Shown: one piece after another, positions 56,107 to 64,000 of the stretch
Layout of the letters: each line of letters begins with the position of its first letter
Position numbering within the stretch: position 1 is the stretch's first letter
Origin: Rugalucina vietnamica
Lineage: Eukaryota; Mollusca; Bivalvia; Lucinida; Lucinidae
DNA length: 64,000 nt
Direction of reading: 5' to 3'
Assembly: GCA_964017185.1 (NCBI GenBank)
Contig: OZ024880.1
Coordinates: forward strand, 47,567,071 to 47,631,070
Program-made: the position numbers and the translations under genes
The notes under the pieces: model-generated
Database searches by the model: none
Seen by the model: the letters and a program-made list of their open reading frames with translations, nothing else
Told to the model about the DNA's origin: nothing

Positions 56107-56282
56107 AAACCGGATTTTCGCTAATTCAGCGCCTTTATTTTCGCTACACGGATAGTATAATTCCTCTACTTTCTAAATCCCAAATTTCCAGTGTCTAGTC
56201 ATCTTCTGTGATTGTACAGCTCGGTTTGTATCTGATCTGGTGGGAAACCCCGAAGACCGGTTTTCTCGCGTCGCGGCTCAAA
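56107..56282 (+). mobile_element. MITE fragment, TGAGCCGC family
   Basis: 'aaaaccggattttcgctaat' to 'ttttctcgcgtcgcggctca'; the left inverted end is partly lost. It lies about 45 bases before the terminal exon. Confidence 0.65.
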
Positions 56283-56326
56283 TAAAGTCATTCTCTATAC
56301 AAATTTATCATTGTCGTATATTTCAG

Positions 56327-56353
56327 TTCGAGATTCCAAGACCAAAGTATTAG
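56327..56353 (+). CDS. Terminal coding exon with stop
   Basis: The acceptor is gtatatttcag, phase 0. Eight codons (F-E-I-P-R-P-K-Y), then TAG at 56351-56353. It continues the basic, proline-rich tail. The short length makes it less certain than the others, but the phase fits and no other stop-bearing exon is seen. Confidence 0.65.
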   Translation, partial: FEIPRPKY

Positions 56354-56527
56354 ACATTTTAGGTAAGACTGTAATTATTTACAAGTTACACTGGCTACAT
56401 TTTGTATTGCAGATGTCAGTGGAAAAAAGATGCTGTTAAAATAATTAATGATTGGTTTAGACGGCAGCATATTGCAGTGATTGCATGTCTAAGCAGCACA
56501 GCCTCAATAAGTTGAACAAGTGCTTAA

Positions 56528-56533
56528 AATAAA
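56528..56533 (+). promoter_or_regulatory. Candidate polyadenylation signal (AATAAA)
   Basis: First AATAAA after the stop at 56353, giving a 3' UTR of about 190 bases. AT-rich surroundings make chance occurrence likely. Confidence 0.3.
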
Positions 56534-57134
56534 TGGTTGATAAGAAAACAGAATAATACCTCACCGTTAAATGTAAAATTTATATATATTGGCATTTATA
56601 GGCATTGTGTATAATTACAAAACTGTTAAAAAGTGTTCTCTCTAGCTGTGATAAATATTTTTCAGGATAATCGACGAAAATCAACAATGTTGTGTGCCAT
56701 ATGTCATGACAAAACCATTATACAGATAGACACGACATCACCTTATTTACAGATTATTAGACGTACTAGATTTTTAAAAGACTCATTTTTACATCAGATA
56801 ATGAATGGCCATGAATAAAGCCATTTTTCGCATCAAACTATTTTCGTCCTATAGACATCCTAAATCATATTTACAACTTTGATAAGGTTAAACAGTTAGG
56901 ACAATCATATTAACCAGATTTTTTTAATGTTTTGCTGAAGGAGGACCCTGACAATTATAATAATTTGATATTACACGAGTATTCTAATATACGTTGCAGT
57001 TGTCAAAACACTGAGTCATCAGCCCCGATTCATTACGAAAACTTGCCTATGCAATGCACCAAACTGATGAAAACTTCATTTGAAAAAAATGATAATTTTA
57101 AACTATTTGCTCAAAACATTGATCGTGGGTACAC

Positions 57135-57275
57135 CTGAGAACCGCCTCAAGGAGCCCACAATCTATGTTTTGGATCAAAAGTACGAAACATTGTTAACCC
57201 TTTATACCCCAGTTTTACTTTATAAATTGGGGTTGAAGGGGGTATAGATTACAGGGACATGTTTTGCTGGTGTGT
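57135..57275 (-). mobile_element. Half copy of the palindromic MITE
   Basis: 'gagaaccgcctcaaggagcc' to 'acagggacatgttttgctgg'; only one arm remains. Flanking 56534-57134 is unassigned AT-rich sequence. Confidence 0.6.
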
Positions 57276-57478
57276 ACGTTTCTATAGGGGACGGGTTGAT
57301 AAGTCAAATTCGCTGTCGACAGATGCAGTTCTATATCATACATGTAAACATCTGCTTATCACCGATACAATGCAAAATTGTCATTTATAAGCGACGAAGA
57401 ACACCAGAAAATACATTTTCTAAATGTATCATAATATCAGACAGGACATTATCCAAGATCGCTCAGTCACAAATATAT

Positions 57479-58957
57479 ACTCAACACCAAAAGTAACTTT
57501 ACACTTTTCATTCCTAAATATATCTTCATTCGTTTGGAATTATAACAAAGCATCTGTCGGAGTGTGTTTCCAACACGTGCCCGAGCATAATGCGTGTAAA
57601 GCGATCGACATAACTTAATCCACTTGCGAGTTATCTGTGCTTTCATTAAAAGCACAAAATTGTCATTTTCGCACCAAATCAAAGGTAGACAGAAGCTTTG
57701 AACACGCTGTGCCAAGGATCACTTATTGTCCGTCAAAAATGCTGCCCTACACTTTCGCTCCGACATTTGGTTAGGTTTTTGCAGGCTGTTAAAATTGCTT
57801 TGCATCGAAATTACCTCCCTTTGAAATAAACCAATAGTAAACTTTAACCATTTCTGAAAGCTTTTCCTTTAATTGTATCGAATTTTTTTCATTGCGAATC
57901 GTTGGGATATCACTTTAAATGTGTGGTAATACTAGCTGGTGAAAATAATATCTCATCGGTTCGAAAGGAAATGGCAAACAATTTGTAATGGGATTTTCCA
58001 TTGAAACCATTGTAAATGTGGCAAAAAGGGCCTTGGACATGAAAACGTGACTTCTGTGTGCTGTTCGAGCAGGACAATTCGAGTTAATTTCAGCTTAAAT
58101 ACGCAATTCAATAACATCTCTTCAAGACTTGGTCTTTAAACTTTAAAATTCTTCATTCATAGAACTACAGTAACATACAGCCCCTTTCACTCGAGTTTGC
58201 CGTTTGAGCATTTGCATCAGACAAAAAGACCATGTGTTCCGAGGATCTGAGTTTCTTTTCATGTTGTCCTCAAAGACATCTGGATTGATTGATCTGCTGA
58301 TTTGAGTGACAGCTTCAAACTAAATGACCTTTAAAAACGGCAAACTCGAGGGAAATTTTTAACTTCCTATGTGGAATTTTAACCATGTAGATACCGATCA
58401 GGTAACTGCTTAAACTGATAAAATTCTGCTTTTGTCTCTTTCCTGTTACAAATGTGTGTTCTTAATATACATTGTATATGTTGTGCAAAGAATTTTGAAA
58501 TAAAAATGTGCTTTAACCAAGCAATTACAATGTTTTTATCAGAAGAGGTGACATCATTACCTAAAGATAAATACTGAATAGATTTTAAGAACACCTGGCA
58601 CCTGGGACACTGTTTCAGTTCTAAAATAGAATAAAAAGTTACCTGATTTACAAACAAACGGCAAACTCGAGTGAACAAATTTGATTGACCTAAATGCTCA
58701 AACGGCAAACTCAAGTGAAAGGGGCTGTATCAAAAGTGAGGTGATTTGGAAAAAAAATTATTTTGACCTCTTGCGTGTTTTAAAGCGACGTACAGCAGCA
58801 TTCTGTCATTAAAATTCTTAACATTTCGCCTACCTAATGCGTAAATGATTGGACTTTAATACCTATCAAACACTTTATAAATATTACATACCTATACCCG
58901 AAAAAAAAAACTATCTACAAAAACAGTGTAAAGTTACTTTTGGCTTCGAGTATATTT
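57479..58957. mobile_element. 1.5-kb inverted-repeat element with a nested MITE
   Basis: The ends actcaacaccaaaagtaact (57479) and agttacttttggcttcgagt (near 58933) are inverted repeats of about 30 bases. No transposase-like frame inside. Contains the 58178-58727 MITE. Confidence 0.6.
58178..58727. mobile_element. MITE with 36-base inverted ends and TA target site
   Basis: cagcccctttcactcgagtt / aactcaagtgaaaggggctg, flanked by TA on both sides. Two further 'aacggcaaactcgag' words lie inside. Confidence 0.83.
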
Positions 58958-59409
58958 TAACAATGGTTGCTGACATTGTGTCATCTATCTCATAAAATCA
59001 TTTTGTATTCAAACATCAATGAATTCATTTACCGTGCTTAGTAGTTTAGACGTATCAGCGTTTTTTCGAACATCAAAAATGATGTGCCTCATTTACAACA
59101 ATCATTTTGTAGATACAACGTACAGACATATTCATTGAGGTGGTTCTTGTATAAATAATAAAACTTTATTTTGGAGCCCAAATGATGCAGTGCTCCTAGC
59201 AGAATTATTGCACTATTGCCTGACGTAAACATAGCTTAAGGGAATTCAGGAAATTTCGTCAGCACATCATAATCCTCTTGTTTGTTCTGCCTTGTAAATA
59301 CTACCATAATCATAATGTATACATAACTAATTGGATTTGCTTAAACTGTGTATGATGTATTTTCATTGATGTGAGTTTGCACAAAGTATTACATATAATA
59401 AGATGCAAC

Positions 59410-59612
59410 TTGTCTGAGAAGGGAGCCCATCCGAATGGAGAGGTCCTGGGCTCGACCGTACCCTCACTGGCGGCACCATGCTGTGCCCTCGAGCGATATA
59501 AATTTACTCCCTAAGCTACTGGTTAATATTCAGGAAGCGGTGGCTGCGTTCCGACATGACTGAAAAATTGTTAAATGGGACATTAAACTTCAATACAAAC
59601 AAACAAACTTGT
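59410..59612 (+). mobile_element. SINE with 'gggacattaaacttcaata' tail
   Basis: 'gggagcccatccgaatggag' and 'ctcgaccgtaccctcactgg' (box B-like), ending aaatgggacattaaacttca and (caaa)n, the tail type common in mollusc SINEs (recollection, unchecked). Confidence 0.72.
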
Positions 59613-59689
59613 AAGGGTATGAATTTTTGGGATTTTTATCAGCTCACCCGGTGTAACTAACGATATGCCCAATATAATTTTTATGAGCC

Positions 59690-59895
59690 ACTGCCAGAGA
59701 AAACCAAAAACATTTGGGCCTCCGGCCAGGTCAGACACAAACCGGCATGTACATTCATAGAAGCTATAACCTTGAAATTCCGGATTCAAGAAGACTAGAG
59801 ATTGCACTATCTGTATAGCGAAAGCAAAAGCGCTACTGATAAGTCGCTTTGTTTTCGAATATGCAGATTGTTGGTTTTCTGATGAAGCGGGTCAT
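59690..59895 (-). mobile_element. MITE, TGAGCCGC family
   Basis: 'gccactgccagagaaaacca' to 'tggttttctgatgaagcggg', with the internal 'aaagcaaaagcgct'. Beyond it, 59900-61000 holds only a Penelope tail scrap (60404-60488) and a MITE fragment (60515-60570). Confidence 0.65.
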
Positions 59896-61080
59896 ATTTT
59901 ACTGTAATACTTTGTCTATATTTCTGTGTCATATATTTGTCTGAGATAAATAAATTCAAACATAGTATTGTATTGACAAAATTAATAGGCTATTGTTTGC
60001 AATATTTTAAAATATTATATTTAGATAATGTAAATAAAATAAAAGCTTTCATGATATTCAATTTGTTTTATGACTACCAAATAATTCTAGTTGAACCATA
60101 TAGAAGACATGGCGTTGATAAGACCTATTGTTGTATGTTTTGATGCCTTATTTATGTGCTGTTGGTACCTTTTGTTTATATATAAACTGAAAACCAAAAG
60201 TCTTGCTCCATCATGCTGTGATTTTATTTCAGTTGTATGCCTTTAACTATAATTATTTTTTTTGCATCATCATACCTTTGAATTTGCGGCAAAGTCAATA
60301 ATTTGATACATGTTGAAATTGACCAAAAATAAAGTTAGAAAGACAAATAACTAGTATAAAAAAGGAATGTGCAAGACGTTTTGTTTTCCGTTTATTTAAT
60401 TAATTCAGGTAACTAAGTGGCCAGGTAACCTTTAAGGAAATAGCTGCTCATTCAGCTAACCATATGTCTTCTGCTATAAGTATTGGGTGTGTTAACATTC
60501 ATCTCATCTCTGAAATATGCACCTTTGTTTTCGCTTATACAGATCGTTTGTTTTCCCATGGGGTGGCTTATTATTAACATAATATAATGCGCGCTCGTGA
60601 CAACTGACCTCCAAACAGTGAATTATAAGTCAACAATTTATTAAAATCTCTGAATGACGTTTTGACGTTACGAAAATTTCCCCAAATATCGCATGACTTG
60701 TCAGTACGAGTTCTCACATAGCGAGAGAACATAAATTACCTACACAACAACTGACCTTCATACAAAATGCAGTGCAATTTGCATCACTTTAGACAGTGAT
60801 TTCATTTCAAGCACTGCTTATGTCAATGGGCTACCAGTATACAAAAATTCGCTCACAGTGATTTGTAGCCCAATATATCACTGGTGTTGGAGGTCAGTCG
60901 TCAAGTGGATATATCACAAGCACGTAGTGCAAACTTGTAAACAAACTGTATCGAGACGGGGTTATTTCGGATAACCTGATAAAGAACCTGACACCTAGGT
61001 ATCTGAAGCTGAATCTGAATAGTTTACTGGTGACACGCCAAATGACATTATTTCACCAGGGGGTTCGGATGGGGGAGAAA

Positions 61081-63860
61081 TCAGTCCCTTGAACACACGA
61101 GTGAAGCGAACTTGGACACACAGTCATCAGACATTTCAGCAGAGGAGACAAGTGAATCAGGGAGGTCATTCCAGTCCCTGATAGTCTGTGGAAAGAAACT
61201 ACTTTTGTACGCTTCTTTGCTAGCTGAAGGTATCTGAAAAGCCAAAGAGTGTTGATTTCTACAACACCTATTCTTTGGGATAAGGTCATCTGTGGATATT
61301 CTGGCTTTACCCTTTAGACCTTTGTATAGCAATATAAGTCTACTATCCTTCCTCCTTTTCTTAAGAGATTCCCATTTCAGTTGACCTAAAATGCCAGTCA
61401 TGCTCCCAGTTTCAAAAACATAATTTCCCGTCACAAACCTTGCCGCACGATTTTGGACCTTTTCCAGTTCTTCCTGGAGGCCATGCGTGTGAGGGTCCCA
61501 AACTGAGCTTCCATATTCCAAGACCGGCCGCACCAGTCCTTTATAAGCTGCTTCTTTCACATCTGGGGGACAAGAATACAAATTTCTCCTCAAGAATCCG
61601 AGAGTTCTGTTAGCCTTTGTACAAACATTGGAAATATGAGTATTCCATTGCAAATCATTTGTGATAGTTACACCCAGGTATTTTATGCTTTCAACGTTTT
61701 CCAGTAAAGTGCCCTCAAGGGTGTAGTTAGCCTGTATCTTACTAGACCGTTTATTTGTCAGCTGCATCATGTTGCATTTGACGGGTTGAAATTTCATTCC
61801 CCATTTTCTAGCCCAACTGCCTAAGTGATCAATGTCTCTTTGAAGTTTCAATGTATCCTCTTCATTCTTGATTTCACGATAGCAAACACAATCATCAGCA
61901 AAGAGTCTTATTTCAGACTCGATGCCTGCTGAGATGTCATTTATATACAAGGAAAACAGCAAGGGGCCAAGAACGGAGCCCTGAGGGACACCCGACACAA
62001 CTGGAGCCCAATCCGATTTAATACCATTAACCACTACCCTTTGTTGTCTGAAACAAAGGAAAGTATTTATCTAATTCAGTGTTGTTCCACCTATTCCATA
62101 GCTGAACAATTTGCTTTTAAGGAGTTCATGGGGAGGAGTATCGAAAGCTTTTTCAAAATCGAGTATAAAAGTGTCGACCTGCCCTTTTTTGTCAAAGATT
62201 TTGGCCCAGTCATTTATCACTGTAGTCAACCGAGTTTCACAGCTATGCCATTTCCTAAATGCGCGTTGCCTGTCTGACAGGAGTTCATGTTCATCAAGAT
62301 GGGCCATAATATTAGAGCATACAATATGTTCAAGAAGCTTACAAGGAATGCATGTCAAAGAAACAGGGCGGTAATTGCGGGCAAGTGACCTGTCGCCCTT
62401 CTTAAACAGGGGGCAAATATTAGCAAGAGATACAAGTAGGCAAAGATCAGGAAAAGGCGCAATCAGAAAAAGATTCCCACTCCAAAAACCGAGGTGGGAA
62501 AAAAACAAACTAACAATCAGGTACTTATACCATGAAGATATTTCGTAAGCCGAATGAGCAGCTATTTTCCCAATAGGTGGCCACTCAGTTACCTTAACTT
62601 AACTAAAAATATGAAAACATACATAAGGCGCCAAAAGCACAAACATATTTTAAACACCAAGACATAAAACAAAAAGAACCACCACAGAAGTATCGACTTG
62701 GAACGATCAGTAACACAAAGTTACTGGCGGCTTTAAATCGATTTTACATGGCCATAACCTCACCCTCAACTTCTGCAGTGGTTCATAACATTTAGTTAGT
62801 TCTTCGGTCCTCGTGGTGAATCTCTAACTAGTCAATGAATCATCAAGAACAAACAAATAAATCATGATAAACATCCTGATGAATCAAAAACCAGGACTCA
62901 CAGATTGAATAAGCTGCCCGACGATGGAGATCCCTGGGCGCCGAATAACTTACTAACTCCGGAGCAAAAGAAAAACATCAGTTGGACCCCGGTGGGCCAT
63001 TATTTAGGAATTTCACCTGTATCATTTGACTGCTGGAACAGATGGGCGAATATCGGCCCTAATTCCATAGCCAGTTCCTTTAGGACTCTGGGATGAAGCT
63101 CATCAGGCCCTATGGCTTTAGACGGGTTTAGACCTTTGAGAAGTTTGGTCTCCCCTTCCTTTGTGGCCACAATATCATGCATGAATGGGGCAGATCTATC
63201 CATAAGATGGACCTGTTTGTATTCACTTTTAGTGAAAACATCCGAGAACTGACCATTAAATTCTTCCGCCTTCTCAAATTCGGATTGAGCTATTCCACTT
63301 CCATTTCTCTTTTTCAACGGGGGAATACCTTGGGTATCTTTTTTCTGACTGTTTATGTACCTGTGAAAATCTCTAGGATTAGCCTTAACATCTCCTACCA
63401 AGTTGTTCACATAAAGATCATGCTGCTTCCTGATATCAGCTTTGATCTCTTTCCGTAAAGATTCAAATTTAGATCTAAATTTTGCACTTCCAGTCTTTTT
63501 AGCTTTTGCATGAGTTGCATTTTTTCTGCGAATCTTCCTTCTTATTTCAGGCGTTATCCAAGGGACAGAGGAAACTGAGCGACTAGTTTTTGAGGGGATA
63601 TGTTTATCTGCCGATTCCTGAATAAACGATGTAATGAGATTGAAATTTTCCTGGACCGACCGAGTGTCTGAGTAACCGTTGAAGTATCTTTCCTTTGAAA
63701 ATTTAAGTGTTTCTTCTCTCATGGATTCATAATCACCTTTTTGATAACGATACACTTTTCTCCTAGGTTTCTTTATAGGGGGGATAGCAATTTTCAGTGT
63801 GCCAGAAACAATGTCATGATCACTGAGCTTATCCTCTAAAGTTAAAATCACCTTAAACAT
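61081..63860 (-). pseudogene. LINE endonuclease/reverse transcriptase ORF, broken
   Basis: Reading - strand: LSDHDIVSGTLKI, VPWITPEIRRKIRRKNATHA, GPDELHPRVLKELAMELGP, [insertion], NICPLFKKGDRSLARNYRPV, FILDFEKAFDTPPHELL (catalytic Asp of motif A kept), one in-frame TAG at 62071-62073 (probably a former Trp), GVPQGSVLGPLLFSLYIND, RLFADDC (catalytic box), NRAARFVTGNY, stop at 61081. A second stop lies at the insertion edge (63000-63002). Left of 63860 the endonuclease is frameshifted or deleted. Confidence 0.85.
62431..62996 (-). mobile_element. Penelope-like 3' tail inserted in the LINE RT
   Basis: 'tacaagtaggcaaagatcag' to 'ggaccccggtgg'. It splits the codons between GEIPK and NICPLFKKGD of the LINE. 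Close in sequence to the tail at 32697-33319. Confidence 0.87.
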
Positions 63861-64000
63861 GAATTAAGGGGGGTGTGTTGCCTTTATTAATATTTTTGAT
63901 TTTGTCAAGCTGTTCTCTAAATAAATTGTCAAACTTTTCCAGGGAATTCAATAAGTCATTTCCATTGTCCGATACTGGTAAATGACCATCGACAGGTGGT

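Larger units (their letters stand above)
305..56353 (+). other. Modular EGF/Sushi/SEA transmembrane protein gene (29 exons seen; 5' end outside the window)
   Basis: Sum of the coding exons listed below. All exons from 305 to 49885 are phase 1-1, so any of them can be joined or skipped in frame; the 3' exons then run 1-0, 0-2, 2-1, 1-2, 2-1, 1-2, 2-1, 1-0 and end in a stop at 56351. The order is EGF-rich ectodomain, Sushi modules, SEA, short Cys-rich segment, one membrane helix, cytoplasmic tail. The likely role is a cell-surface receptor or adhesion protein (inference from domains; no orthologue recognised). Only one membrane exon and one terminal exon are seen, so a single transcript is the simplest model. 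The alternative is two or three tandem genes whose first copies lost their 3' ends. Confidence 0.55.
61007..63990 (-). mobile_element. CR1/Jockey-type LINE, 5' part deleted, runs off the window
   Basis: Contains the endonuclease C-terminus (LSDHDIVSGTLKI), a linker region, RT and the C-terminal domain. The 3' end shows ATTCAGATTCAG on the - strand (about 61008-61019), similar to the short repeats ending CR1-type LINEs. Interrupted by a Penelope tail (62431-62996). Confidence 0.8.

Overview
This is eukaryotic, AT-rich, intron-rich DNA, best explained as a bivalve mollusc genome (inference). The evidence is a gene built from short phase-1 exons with GT/AG borders encoding EGF, Sushi (CCP) and SEA modules, and a very high load of Penelope-like retroelements, tRNA-derived SINEs, small inverted-repeat elements and the 'GCTCACCTGAG...CTCAGGTGAGC' repeat type familiar from bivalves. 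No bacterial genes, CRISPR array or rRNA are seen.

One + strand modular gene, or a tandem array of related genes, runs from before base 305 to a stop at 56351-56353. I place 29 coding exons. Window start: one double-EGF exon (F1). Block 1 (6.8-32.5 kb): EGF exons B, C, D, D', E, F, a 27-nt Thr/Pro linker, Sushi, EGF, Sushi. Block 2 (35.4-49.9 kb): EGF exons A, B, C, D, E, F, the same linker, Sushi, Sushi. The 3' end (50.8-56.4 kb) encodes a SEA domain split over three exons with a GSIIV self-cleavage site, a short Cys-rich segment, one transmembrane helix and a tail of about 100 residues. The predicted product is a single-pass surface receptor or adhesion protein. Exons B-F and the linker are paralogous between blocks, introns included, so the locus grew by segmental duplication. 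A second, nested duplication of about 9 kb (7.4-16.1 kb versus 16.1-25.3 kb) produced the extra D exon and lost exon C.

The introns are graveyards of mobile elements. A Penelope-type reverse transcriptase (RT) has its best copy at 32.7-35.1 kb on the - strand, with one frameshift. Its roughly 600-base 3' tail occurs about 15 times, twice inside another RT copy and once inside a LINE. There are also several inverted-repeat (MITE-like) families, a 4.8-kb foldback element (41.6-46.4 kb), two elements made of iterated CG-rich words, five SINEs, and a 42-base minisatellite that has amplified the 3' end and splice donor of exon D.

Downstream of the gene (56.4-61 kb) only repeats and SINE/MITE copies are seen. 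The right edge (61.0-64 kb) carries a CR1/Jockey-type LINE on the - strand, broken by one nonsense codon, a Penelope-tail insertion and a 5' deletion. Exon borders were read by eye from splice consensus, phase and cysteine pattern. Whether blocks 1 and 2 form one transcript is unresolved.
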